DNA of 64,000 nt. Origin: Holtermannia corniformis (lineage: Eukaryota; Basidiomycota; Tremellomycetes; Holtermanniales). How positions within the stretch are numbered: position 1 is the first letter of the stretch; each line of letters starts with the position of its first letter. The notes beneath the pieces are model-generated. The model was not told the origin of the DNA, did not search any database, and saw nothing but the letters and a program-made list of their open reading frames with translations. The stretch covers positions 1 to 64,000 of the forward strand of contig BCIJ01000014.1 in NCBI GenBank assembly GCA_001599935.1. Reading direction: 5' to 3'. A program made the position numbers and the translations under genes. Below are positions 22,825-33,105 of the stretch, piece by piece.

Positions 22825-24010
22825 ATGCCGCTTCCACCCCCAGCACAGTACACTGGAGTCTTCCGGCGCCGCCATGATAAACAAGACGACTCTCTAACGG
22901 GCGAAGAATCCGCCTTTCCAGCCATCTGGCCAGCGATAACCGCCATCAACGCGGCTTACGTCCCGGCCCTGCAACTCCCTCTGGACCCCTCGAAAGTAGC
23001 TTGGCGAACGAGTCTCTCATGGTCTATCGTCCAACCTGACGCGATGACTCTCACGTACGGCCAGATGGAGAGTCGCAGTTGGGAGCGCTGCGAGTCGATT
23101 GGCGATAAATTCCTCGACATCCTCACAACGCGTGCTTTGCGTTCTCAGTGGCCCGATGCGACTGTGGGGGACGAGACGGTGAGTCCAGCTTCGATCTATG
23201 TGTGTGGTAAAATCACAGCTGACGTTCTTGGGTTAGCTTGCCCGGCAGACGATTGTCGCGAATGCAACACTGATGCGGTTGGCCATCATCTGGGACATCC
23301 CCTCGATGCTGCGACTCCCGCCGGGGGTGGCCATTACCAAAGTCGATCCCAAATGGCTCGCCGACTCCGTAGAAGGCCTCATCGGGCAGTTGTGGGAAGA
23401 GGCAGAGAGCTTAAAGACAGGCCCCAGAGACCGGCTTGCTGAGCTGCAGGCGTGGTGGGCCACGGTCGTGACTCCGAATGTGTTTTCGGAGCTGCTCGAC
23501 ATCCTCGGTCCTACGATCACTTCAAAAAGCCTCATGAGCCGCATCTGCACCGACCTTTACCTCAACCGCCAATCCAAGGAGTCTCATCGCATTCCGCGTC
23601 GTGTCCGCGGGCAACACGACGCCCTTCTCAAGCTGAATGGTCTCCCGGTCAACAACTTCACGGCATTCCTCAAGACGCCCGAGAGTGCCCAGGCTGGCCA
23701 TGGCCGTCCAGCGACTGCGACTGCAGGATCGGCGTTCAGCGTGCCTAAGACTCCAAGGGCTGGAGAAAAGAAGAAGCGGAAGCTCGACGATGAGCTCGAC
23801 GACTACTTTTCGACGCCCCGTAGCTCCCTGCGCAAGGGCAAGTCTCTACGCCCGTGCCCCTGCTCAAGTGCTTCAAGCAGATGTCCGATGGAGATCCCGG
23901 GCCCAACGTCAAAGCCAATGCCTCCCCATCCGCTCGTTTCTACGCCAAGACAGCGTTCACGGGTTCCGAAGGTAGCCAAAGCTGTCGTGTCGGGGTTGCC
24001 AGCGCAATGA
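22825..24010 (+). CDS. short Dicer-like RNase III domain protein with C-terminal NLS
   Basis: Two exons, 22825-23178 and 23237-24010, give 375 residues. One RNase III domain spans about residues 85-175. Its signature ERCESIGDKFLD (87-98) keeps both glutamates and the GD aspartate. ARQTIVANATL (120-130) matches the Dicer R..LV.N block, and LADSVEGLIGQLW (159-171) supplies the second acidic pair (D161, E164). The wording is closest to the second RNase III domain of Dicers, but there is no helicase, PAZ or clear double-stranded RNA-binding domain. KKKRKLD near 23773 is a likely nuclear signal. Downstream of 23843 (TCTCT) codon quality drops in this frame, while another frame reads VPLLKCFKQMSDGDPG and stays open to 24132. 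Loss of two bases there would join them, so a frameshift or an unseen splice is possible. Product: probably a nuclear dsRNA endonuclease. Confidence 0.7.
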
Positions 24011-24287
24011 CGAACCCTTTCGTGGTGTCTTCAAGCTCGAGCGCCGTGCGAATGCACTATTCCGAGGACAAGCCGACACATAGCCGGCAGAGTGCTGCAG
24101 GTCCATCGCGCTTCCCGCCGTCCTGCGCCTGAAGGCCGCAACAGCGACTACAGGGCTCTCGTTTGACGCTACGTTTCTATCGACCATAGCATAGCATCTG
24201 TTTCATCCCTCTCTTCTTCGTGTAGCATGGTTGTACAAAGCAATGCATTGTGTACAGGGTGTCCTCGCGATCAACAGCGACCACATC

Positions 24288-26704
24288 CTACATGATCATA
24301 CAACTGCCCCGCTCATCAAAGTCGGTCCCATCCTGACTCCTCCACCATCCAACCATCTTTGGGCGCCCGATCCTGTTCAAGCCCGGTGACTCGGGCACCG
24401 CGCCCGTGTCCGCCCGCAGCAACGTCTCCCAATCTTTGCTAACCTCGACCGACTTCCAGCTGTGGAAGCTCTTGAATATTACCTTCGGCGCCAGGTCGCG
24501 CCGAGTGTAGGCGAATGGCCGTGCTTCGTAGCCGTCCCAGCCGGCACGAGGACGCGTGCCGCTCACGGAGGTGTCATGATAGGCTGCCGATGTGAGGGCG
24601 GGGCAATCAACCAGCGAAAGTGAAGCGTCGCCGTCGCCGTCGTGGCGTCGTTTGAACTCGAACATCACCGGGTTGTCGGCCTCTGTGTTCTGGGGACCGT
24701 CAGCCATGCAAGTGAGAGTACACGCACTTACATCAAGATCGAGCTCTGTCAGCGCTGGACAATTCCCGATCAGGCTGAGCATCATGGTGATGCTGAGCTC
24801 TTTTGCAAAGCTGAGCACAAGCGTCTGCAGCTCGCTCGGCTCTTCACCCCGTTTGGGCACGAGAGCCTCCAAGACGGCGTCCGTAATGTGCGTTGCTTCA
24901 GCCAAGTCGAGCTTGCGTAACTTTTTTGCAACCTTGAGTACTGCAAGCAATCCTGCGTCCTTGAGCTCTTCTCCGTAGCCAGCGAGCTCGAGGATCTCAA
25001 GACTTGCCATGTGCGGCGCAAGTTGCGTGAGCGCAGCGTCGGAAAGACCAGCGCAATTCGAGAGATTCAGATGACGGAGTCGACAAGGAGCGCCGAGTGC
25101 CCCCACGTATGCAGCAACGTTACTGTCGTAAACGTGCGGACAGCATTGCAGATCCAACAGCTCTAGATTTGGGAGTGATTTTGCGATAGTGGGCAGCAGA
25201 GCGTCTGCTGTCGGGCCATAGCCTCGCAAACCGGCGAGGCGTAACTGCTTGATCCCGATCGCTTGAGATGGGCTCAAAGCGCCGATGAAGTCGATGACGT
25301 CGCCAAAGGAGACGTTGACACAACGGCTGATGTCGAGAACCTCGATGCAAGGGCATGCATGGGCAATGGCTTGCAGCGTCGTTTTCTTGACAGCATGCAC
25401 GCCTTTGAGATTGAGCACTTTGAGGTCGGGGGAGCTTCGCAGTAATGCACAGATCGCATCGTCGCCGACCTTGCGACAACCGCGCAGATCAATCGTCGTG
25501 AAGGAATACTGTCTCTCGCCCAGCGCAGCCATCAAATCGCCGCCTGTGAGATTTTTTAGACCGCGGATGTCGAGTGTGCGGACGAAGCTTGATGAATGTG
25601 AGAGCAAGCGCTGAATTGTGGCAGGTGGGAGGAAATGGGCAAAGGGTGTAAGGTGGACATCGGGCCACAGCTGGCCGTCAAACACGAGCTCTTGCCACGT
25701 CTTTGACACCTGGGAACGTCGTCAGCTCACACCTTGCCATATACAGCACGCACCCTGCTGAGCTTGATGAGCTCTCTACGTCCGCCGATTTCTCCAGACC
25801 ACCGCGCGATGCGCTTCTCAGCCCTCCAGGACTCCAAAAGGGTGCGCATCACCAGCAGTTTGAGCTCTCGTGGCAGCAACGTATCAAATAAGTCGCTCGG
25901 TTCGGGATCGACTGGTAGCGCCGGCTCTGCAGATGGCGTGTGCAGCGTACTCGAGGACTGCGCCAACGCAAGCGAGAGATTGGATCTCGAGCGACCCTTG
26001 ATCTGCAGCGCGGAGGACGTGAGGCGTTTCAAGCTTGGGCGCTTCTTGGGCTGCGGCGCTCCTTCGCCGGATGGCCCGGTCAACGAAGTAGTCGAAGATG
26101 ACCGCGAAGCGTTTAGACCAGAGTTGTTCTGGTTAATGAGCTTTCTCCATCCGAAAGTCTTTGCTTCCTCGCTCTGGTTGCGCTGTAGCTTGTTGCGCAG
26201 GATATGTGATAAGGACAAAGAGCGGTCACGGTTTGCAGGTCGTTGAAATGCAGGTGCTTGGATGTCGGTAGCAGCGCGAGGACGATTGCGGGCTTCCGCC
26301 GGCTCGCCAAGCGGCCGAGCTTCAGTCGTATCGAGGATTGTTCCATCGGTGCCCACCCACAGAGGTCCTTGAGGTGAAGTCAATGGGGACGGACTTGCTA
26401 CGAGAGGATCCGGTGCCACTTCTGGACTCTTCTTGGTCCCTGCGGTTATACCTTCTGGCGTCCACGTCCAGCCAGGTGTTCCCGGCGTTTGCAGCCGGTA
26501 TGACGAGGTTGATGAACCCACATCTGGCGAGGCGTAGATGCCGTCGCTTGACGTTTCGGACGCATCGGAAAGGGTTCTCCCTCTTAGTAGGCTATTCGTC
26601 GAGGCGGGAGATGGCTCGACAGGGGAAAATGCGAACTGCAGAGAAGTCGACGTCGAGGAGCGGTGACGAGTGCGGATAGGGGTCGACGGTCCGGGCGAGG
26701 ACAT
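24288..26704 (-). CDS. F-box and leucine-rich-repeat protein ending in a CaaX box
   Basis: About 775 residues from three exons. The N-terminal 230 residues are Ser/Thr/Pro-rich and probably disordered (SSTSTSLQFAFSPVEPSPAS). An F-box follows (LFDTLLPRELKLLVMRTLL to ELIKLSRVSKTWQELVFDG). Then come about ten cysteine-containing LRRs of the FBXL type, such as LRHLNLSNCAGLSDAALTQL and LKVLNLKGVHAVKKTTLQAI. Such proteins bring substrates to an SCF ubiquitin ligase through SKP1. The last four residues are CMIM before a TAG at 24288, a good match to a farnesylation CaaX box. Animal FBXL2 and FBXL20 are prenylated at the same place to sit on membranes. Two short introns were inferred, after KLSRV and before NTEADNPVM. 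The substrate is unknown. Confidence 0.87.
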
Positions 26705-27196
26705 GTTGTTATGTCGGGTACGCTTTTTGCTTTAGCTGAGTACCATGAGCCAAGCTGGCGGCAAGTTGTAGATGAGATGCGAGTTCTTAGACGAGACTGT
26801 GTGACTCGCCAGGTGATCGACGGTGGACTTAGAGAGGTGATGGCATCAGATTGCCAGCTGGGACTCTTGCACGCGGATCACTCTACTCACGGCAAGCAGC
26901 TATGTAGTGACGGGCTCTCACATTTGCTTTCCGCTCTTCAGTCGACGTTGCCGAGCCTCATCAACGCCGCCACCGTCACCTTCGCCGAGGTCACGTGACG
27001 GGACGCACGGAGTAGACCTCCACTTTCTAGTAGGCGCCAACATAGTTGCCAGTCTTCGGAGGTTAGCTCAAGTGCCAACGCCGAGAACCCGCTGGTACTC
27101 ACTCTACACAAAGGGTCAGCTAATCTTCACAATCACCCGGACAGCGGCACGGTCATCCGGATTGCGGTCATCCGGTGCGTGAGGCCCGTCACACCG
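26705..27196. promoter_or_regulatory. divergent intergenic region, F-box gene (-) and 2OG oxygenase (+)
   Basis: This 492-bp region between two start codons must hold both promoters. Short open frames occur, but none has motifs. No TATA box or strong repeat was noticed. Confidence 0.4.
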
Positions 27197-27909
27197 ATGC
27201 CTCCATGCACCTATCCGTTTCCCACCATCCGGCCCAAGCCTCACCTCCAGACAGATTGTGTGCTGCCTGGCCAGATCTACGTGATAGATGATTTCCTATC
27301 TGCAAAAGAAGTCGATGCGTTTCTGGCATTCGTCTATCGGCTCGAGCTAGAGCGTCCAAAACCGCCCGGCAAAGGCGAGGCGGAACGGACTGCGCGTGAG
27401 TCGGCAGATTTAGCAGCGAGATGAGGCTGATGGGCGCTCAAGACCGAATCGCTGTTCCATCTATACCGTTTGCGACCCACTTGCTCGACGCTCTGCGGCC
27501 ACACTTGCCTTTCCCGGCACCTCCGCATGCGTACGAATCAGATACAGATCCGGAATGCTCTTCCAACATCCGGATATATCGATACCCTACTGGTACATTC
27601 TTCGGGCCACATTACGACGTCCCGACCCTTTCGGCTTCGGGCTCATCTAAGGAATCAGTATGGACCGTCCTAATTTATCTCACAGAGGTCGAAGGCGGGG
27701 CGACCGTCTTCCACTCTGAACCACCTAATGCCAATGGCAAGAAGCGAGGCGGCAAGAAGACCAAGCAACCACCTATCAAAGTCGCGGCCAGGCCTGGTCG
27801 ACTGATGGTCCACTGGCATGGCGACGCCGGCGGCGGCTGCATGTTGCACGAGGGTGAGCGAGTCGTCGCGGGAGAGAAGTGGGTGCTGCGGAGCGACATC
27901 TTGTATTGA
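27197..27909 (+). CDS. 2OG-Fe(II) dioxygenase of the prolyl-4-hydroxylase type
   Basis: Exons 27197-27395 and 27443-27909 with a 47-nt intron encode 221 residues. The start is the ATG that opens MPPCTYPFPTIRP. LPGQIYVIDDFLSAKEVDAF is the usual entry strand. RIYRYPTGTFFGPHYDVP carries the iron-binding HxD. LIYLTEVEGGATVFHSEPP and PGRLMVHWHGDAG lead to LHEGERVVAGEKWVLRSDI, which supplies the distal histidine and the basic residue for 2-oxoglutarate. All ligands are present, so the enzyme is likely active. Its length and layout fit the small fungal PF13640 group. The substrate cannot be told. There is no signal peptide, so it acts in the cytosol or nucleus. Confidence 0.88.
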
Positions 27910-28008
27910 ACATGATGACATGTGGGTGAGATTACTGTACTGAGAGCCCGGACTTGTGCATGCTATGCTCCCTTTCTTTGCTTATGGTGTGTTGATGGTG
28001 CAGTGCGC

Positions 28009-28562
28009 TCAGGCGCAGTTCAGCGTACCCTCGCCGAGGGGGAGACGGTTGTCATAGTCTTTCGGACGGCGAAAGAGGAGAACGTGCTGAATCCGTCAGC
28101 ATTGGACGGGGGACACTCGGCTTGACTTACTGGTTCCTACGTGGCAAAGATAGTAGGGTCAGTAAAGGTCGCATCAGGGCATGGGCCTTGACGCACAGGA
28201 TCGTGGCGCATGTACATCTCCCATCTGCACATGTCAGCTTGGTCCCAACACCTTCATGGACTCACCCTGGACTCTGCCGCACACCCATCCCCCGCCATTC
28301 TCGCTCCGAACACACGCCCGACGGAAAGTACTTGACCATCTCTCGCGGGATCTGCGCCGTCAGCAGGGGTCAGCTCAGTGAAATATACTCACAGTGACAT
28401 GGCGGTACTCCCACTCGGAATCTGCTCGCTGTCAGAAGCCACACTACCCATACGGTCTCACATACCGCTGTATCGATCTGAGTATCTGATCTTCTCGCCA
28501 TACTTCTCGACCACCCGGCGGACCTGGTCGTCTGACAGTTTTGTTGATGTAGTTTTGGACAT
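28009..28562 (-). CDS. cks1: cyclin-dependent kinase regulatory subunit CKS1
   Basis: Seven exons, one of only 6 nt, encode 107 residues. The fold is read through as KIRYSDRYSDSEWEYRHVTI, PREMVKYFPSG, EWRGMGVRQSPGWEMYMRHD, then EP, then HVLLFRRPKDYDN. These match the CKS anion-binding site and the HxPEPHxLLFRRP beta-hinge found in all CKS proteins. CKS1 binds CDKs and phosphorylated partners and helps processive phosphorylation in the cell cycle. The start ATG at 28562 opens MSKTTSTKLSDDQV. The two residues EP come from exon 28136-28131, between a 60-nt intron and a 44-nt intron, all in phase 0. Without that exon the conserved hinge would be lost. It faces away from the GNAT array. Confidence 0.92.
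28131..28136 (-). other. 6-nt microexon of CKS1 encoding Glu-Pro
   Basis: On the minus strand GAACCA is flanked by ...GCCACGTAG and GTAAGTCAAG. The upstream intron is 28196-28137 and the downstream intron 28130-28087. The six bases supply the EP of the conserved HDPEPHVLLF hinge. Reading on without splicing gives a stop soon after and loses the family's most conserved segment. Confidence 0.85.
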
Positions 28563-29198
28563 GCTGAAGGACTCAGCACCGCCATGTGTCTAGTCAAGAA
28601 CAGCTTACGGGTGTATGCTAATACGAGTCGTGGTTTGTGTCTTGCAGGTGAGCGACAGGCTCGATTCACATCAAATACGCTCACCTCCTTCTACCAATGA
28701 GGATGTGCAAGTCTAACGATCTCTGAGAACTATAGCGACGACCTATTCCCGTTGGAAAGTCAGTCAACGGGCTCGAGCGTCACAACAAACGCACAGAGCC
28801 AACCCGAGCGTGAGCTACTTTTGGTGCGGGTTTGATGCAAATGCAGATGGTGAAACGGAAGGGGAAGGTTGTGCAGAGGTCGGTGCGAAGAGGTTGTGCC
28901 GTGTCTAGGTTGTTGATGTGCCGAGCGACAACACGCTGGGCACCCGGTCAACATTGCCACGTGAGCTAATGCCACGCGAGCTGCACATGGCTCAAGCCGG
29001 GTGAGCGCGACAGGCACGGTGGGGTCGTGCGACCGACCTGGCGTCCTTCAAATGTCGGCTATACACTGAGCTTACAATGGGCGTCACTGCACAAAGGAAG
29101 GCTCGTAGTACACAAAGGAGCGCATTGTACTATGCTTCTACTACATCTCAAATACAGGCTCCCGCCGCAACCCACTTGTCAGCTTGATTCCCAAGCCC
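28563..29198. promoter_or_regulatory. divergent intergenic region, CKS1 (-) and first GNAT gene (+)
   Basis: This 636-bp stretch has no supportable gene. It includes the promoters of both flanking genes. A pair of near repeats, GTGAGCTAATGCCACGCGAGC and nearby CCACGTGAGC, lies around 28958-28983. Nothing else stood out. Confidence 0.4.
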
Positions 29199-29943
29199 AT
29201 GACTGGAAACAAGCGTATTCAGCCAATCATCCTTCATGTCACCAAAGATGACCTTGCTACTCTAGTGAGTGACTAGCAGACTTCTGGCGCGCCTGACTGA
29301 TAGTTTTAGGTCCCAGCGGACAGAGAGGCATTCGGCTACTACGCCAAGTACGACTTGCCAGTGGAACCTCCACTGACAGAAAAGGACAAGGTCGGCAAGC
29401 AGATACACAGGTACGGCAGCTACTACTTCAATGATCGCGTCCGATTCGACAAGGCGGTCCATCCAGACACTGGAGAGCTCCTCGGCGCAGCCCTCTGGAT
29501 CCTTCCTGGCGTTACAGAGGCGCCCCAGAAGCCTGACCCAATCGGCCAGGTCGGCGGCAATAAGGAGACGCAGGAGGATATCGACGCATGGTACGGGTGG
29601 GACTTGGCCAAATGGACAAACGACTGGGCCGTACTCGACGAAAGTCGTGCAAGACACCTTGCTCAACCACACTTGTGCGTACGCCCACGTTCAGCCACGA
29701 ATCACACTAAGACAGGACATATGCAGCGTGCTGGCGCCGCTTTTCGTGGCGGTGCCCTGGCAAAGACAAGGTGTTGGCAGCGTATTGATCAAGCATCAAC
29801 AAGCCATGCACCCAGACACACCAATCATGCTGTCCGTCTCCAAGGCAAAGCCATGGAACCGTATTTTCTACGAGTCACTTGGCTTCTCGCATTATGACGA
29901 GAATGAGAGGTTGATTTTCATGGTCTGGCGGCCGTCAAAGTAG
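29199..29943 (+). CDS. GNAT-family N-acetyltransferase (tandem copy 1, intact)
   Basis: Exons 29199-29264, 29310-29674 and 29727-29943 encode 215 residues. The N-terminal half has AFGYYAKYDLPVEPPLTEKD, SYYFNDRVRF and HPDTGELLGAALW. The acetyl-CoA-binding motif A is VLAPLFVAVPWQRQGVGSVLI, with RQGVGS as the pyrophosphate loop. NRIFYESLGFSHYDENERL and the terminal MVWRP complete the fold. The domain is typical of fungal GNATs of unknown substrate. Two diverged copies lie directly downstream with the same three-exon plan. No stops or shifts are seen. Confidence 0.87.
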
Positions 29944-30524
29944 TTTGCCTAGTCATGAGATGTCATACGTGCGCGGTGACAGCCCCGACGGAAAGGAGGC
30001 TGCACGTTCAAAGGAAGCACTGAGATCGTCGTACGCGTAGTACAAAACACGCAAACGCAAACTCTCCAACCATCAACATGCTGGACAAGATCAAACCTCG
30101 TTTCGCAGAGCTGACTCCCGCTGACCTGCCCGCACTGGTGAGATGACGAGATGAAGCACGTCGCCACTGACAATGCAATCAGGTTGTCGCAAATGGCGAG
30201 GCCTTCGGAGGTCATACTGCGTTCGATTTGCCCAGCTACCGCCTTTGACCGAGTCTAAAAAGATAAAGCGTCAGATGCATCGCTACTCGACGTACTACTT
30301 CACCGGTCGGATCCGCCATATTGTCGCGTTCCACCCAGAGACGGGAGAGTTGCTCGGCGCGGCGGCTTGGATGCGCCCGGGAGAGACGAAGGCGCCCTAA
30401 ATTCCCGATCCTGTGGGCTCCAAGGGCGGAAACCGCGAGACGGAAGAGGATGCGAAGGCTTGGAAGGGCTGGAACTTGATGGCCTGGGAGAAGAGTTGGG
30501 ACGCGCTGGACGCTGTGCGCGCCC

Positions 30525-33105
30525 ATGGACCAAAACACCGCACCGCAGCAGCGCGGAGCAAACGAAGTTGCGGCGTCACTGGGCCGGACGGATCATGAGA
30601 CACTGTGGGATCGTTGGATCTCCCTTAAAAGCAGCCCCCTCGGTGTCTCCCAACTCTCCCCCCCCTCGACGAGTTACTCCGCAACTGCGATTGGCTTGCT
30701 ACTACCGCTATCGTCAACTGTTTTGGCTACTATGGCTACTATTGATCCAGGCAAGAGTGAGTGCCGTCCGTCTTTCCTCTCCGCGACGAGTACTCAGTGT
30801 TTCCTGCAGAGATTGTCGACTTGACCGCCGACGAGCTCGCCAGCCTGGGCTACCTGACCGACCGTGAGCCGCTTCGTCATCACACACGTCCATCTCTGAC
30901 TCGCGATTGTCCGTTCACCTCTCAGGTGTTGTCCTTGGTGTCAAGAGGCATGTCAAGAGCGTCCTGGCCGACCCCAAACGCCTGGGCGGTACGTCTCTGC
31001 GTCCTCTTTGCTGTCCGACGTAGGCACTCACATTCTTCTGCCTTCCAGCCGTTACCGTCTTCATGGTCGACTGCATGATCCGCCGCAACCCCGCCCAGGC
31101 CGCCGCGCAAGAGGCTGCTGCTGAGCCGCCGTCCTCTCCTACGTCTCCCACGTCTCCCACCACTTCCACCGTCAGGGACGCCGACACCTTGTTCTCGCTC
31201 TACAGCAACAACTCGCAGGCCTTCACCGTAGTCGCGCCCGACCTCATCAGCCAGTACGAGATGGACTACTACTACTACGGCATCTCCGGCAGCTCTCCCC
31301 CGCTCTTGTGGCGCTCCGATCTCGAGGACAAGCCCTTCCCCGCGCCCACGCCGGGCTCCCGCTTCTTCTCGATCCCCGTCAAGACGGCACACGGCGTCTT
31401 CGGTACGCCGCTCAACACCGAATGGCCCGCCGTCGCTCCCGCAATCGTGGCATGTCTCAAGTCCCACGGCATCAAGTACTCGGCGGTGAAGCCCGTTCGC
31501 TTCTCGATCCTCGAGCACGACAAGGACGAGTACTTGGGCCCCGTCGTCGTGTGGATCGCCGTTCCCTTCAAGTCGACCAGCGCCGGAGCCGTTCGCGATG
31601 CAACTCGCGACATCCTTCGCATCCTAGCCGCCTCGCAGGTCACTGACGTTGTCGTCGAATGGTACCAAGGTGCCGTCAAGAAGTTCGCCATCCCGCCGCT
31701 GATGAGCGTCGAGGACCCCACCAGCCCCAAGTTTGGCCTCAACCAGCCCTTTAACGTGGGCCTCGGAGTCCCCATCGCCAGGCAGTCCGATGACGCGCAC
31801 GGCACGCTCGCCTTCTTCTTCCGCGAGGGCCAGACCAAGGACGGCAAGCCGAGCGATCGCATCCTCGGCGTCACCAGCAAGCACGTCGCCTGCCTCAAGA
31901 CGACCACTCCCTACGAGTCCGACGGGACCGACCCCGAGCACATCCTCGTCTGCGGCGACCGCCGATACACTCTTGCCGTCGCCGATATCGAAGAGAAGGT
32001 CACTGATTGCTTACGCGATGTGGTTGGACTTGCGGCAGACATGGAGCTCACGGAAACCAAGGCGGCGTCGGGCGAGGAGAGGCATGTCACGGCCCTGCGA
32101 CGCAAGAAGACCGCCTTGGAGGAGAAGACGGCCGACAGCGCGACGCTCAAGGCGCTCTTCGACCAAGTCAATGGCGAGTGGGCGGATGTTAACGCCCGTA
32201 AGCTTGGTAATGTCGAGTGGGCCCCCAAGATCGGCGTCGGGACTGGCGACCGCCCCTACACTCGTGACATCGCCACTGTCGCCGTCGACAAAGCCAAGAT
32301 GGTGAACTTTGAGCGCAACGTCTTCGACTTTGGTGCGTTCCGTTCCCTTTCCTCTCTCTCCCTCTTTCCGTTCCAGTTCTCGCTTGCTTGCTAACTCACA
32401 CTTCCTCAGGCAACCGATACAACGCCAGGCAGCTCGAGAACTTCTTCTGGTCCGACGTCGCCATCCGCGACGACAAGAGCATCCCCGAAGACCTCCAGCT
32501 CCCCGTCGCTCGCGTCCTGCCGCACCACCTCGTCATCACCCCCGACACCGTGAGCAAGGACGGCAAGCCGCTGTTCATCGTCGCCAAGTACGGGAGCAAG
32601 ACCAAGTTGACGTTGGGTCGCTATTCGGGACTGATGGCCTACACCTGCGACGACTTCGGCGTCGAGTCCCAGGAAGTCGCCGTCTTTAACTACAGCAGGA
32701 CGTCCGACAACTTTAGCGACTACGGCGACTCTGGCTCGCTCATCGTCACCGGTAGCGGCGACGCGGTCGCCATGCTGCACTCGGGCATGCCCTATGACGG
32801 ACACTCCCATGTCACCTTCGCCACGCCCTTCCACTATGTCGTCGAGCTCATCCGCGCCGAGTATCCCTTCGCCGACTTCTGTGGCATCGCCATCGACTGA
32901 ACGCGCGCACATCCGAGCCCCCTCCTCGTCCTTTCCCCCTCCCCCCGAACTGGATGCCCTCCATTGGTCACGTGGCCAGCCCGAGCACTAGTGTTGTGCC
33001 AGCGGTGTAATAATTCGCGCCAATCAATCATTCATGTGTCCGGGTTGCTGACTCGTGCCCCTTCGGCGTCAAGATTCCGCGCTTCAGTTGCTCCAGGTGC
33101 TTCAC
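30525..33105 (+). mobile_element. about 2.58-kb insertion within GNAT copy 2 carrying a protease-like gene
   Basis: The borders are set by alignment with GNAT copies 1 and 3. Copy 2 is continuous up to about 30519-30527 and resumes at about 33103-33112, with at most three codons missing. Just inside the borders, 30540-30557 and the complement of 33076-33100 share GCACC and GCGCGGA in the same order, a weak hint of inverted termini. No clear target duplication was found. The insert holds one gene (30732-32900), is much richer in G/C at third positions than its neighbours, and has longer, pyrimidine-rich introns. How it moved is unknown. Confidence 0.6.
30732..32900 (+). CDS. trypsin-like serine protease domain protein inside the GNAT insertion
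   Basis: Five exons give about 640 residues. The N-terminal part begins MATIDPGK and continues with IVDLTADELASLGYLTDR. A domain of unknown type follows, with FSIPVKTAHGVFGTPLNTEW and EYLGPVVVWIAVPF. The C-terminal half reads as a chymotrypsin fold: LGVTSKHVACL (histidine), TRDIATVAVDKAKM (aspartate) and SDYGDSGSLIVTG (serine), followed by VAMLHSGMP. The triad appears complete. There is no signal peptide, so it would be intracellular. Introns are 50-80 nt with C/T-rich 3' ends, unlike the 41-48 nt introns around it, and codons end in C or G almost throughout. Both point to a different history from the flanking genes. The frame is undamaged. Confidence 0.75.

Noticed and set aside
27939..28125. 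Small plus-strand frame 27922-28125
   Set aside because: It lies antisense to the last exons of CKS1, which are clearly coding on the other strand.
29262..29672. Minus-strand frame of 136 codons
   Set aside because: It is antisense to the intact GNAT gene, whose motifs and splice sites are on the plus strand.
31624..32912. Long minus-strand frames opposite the protease-like gene
   Set aside because: They are by-products of very GC-rich third positions; only the plus strand has a catalytic triad and introns that keep frame.
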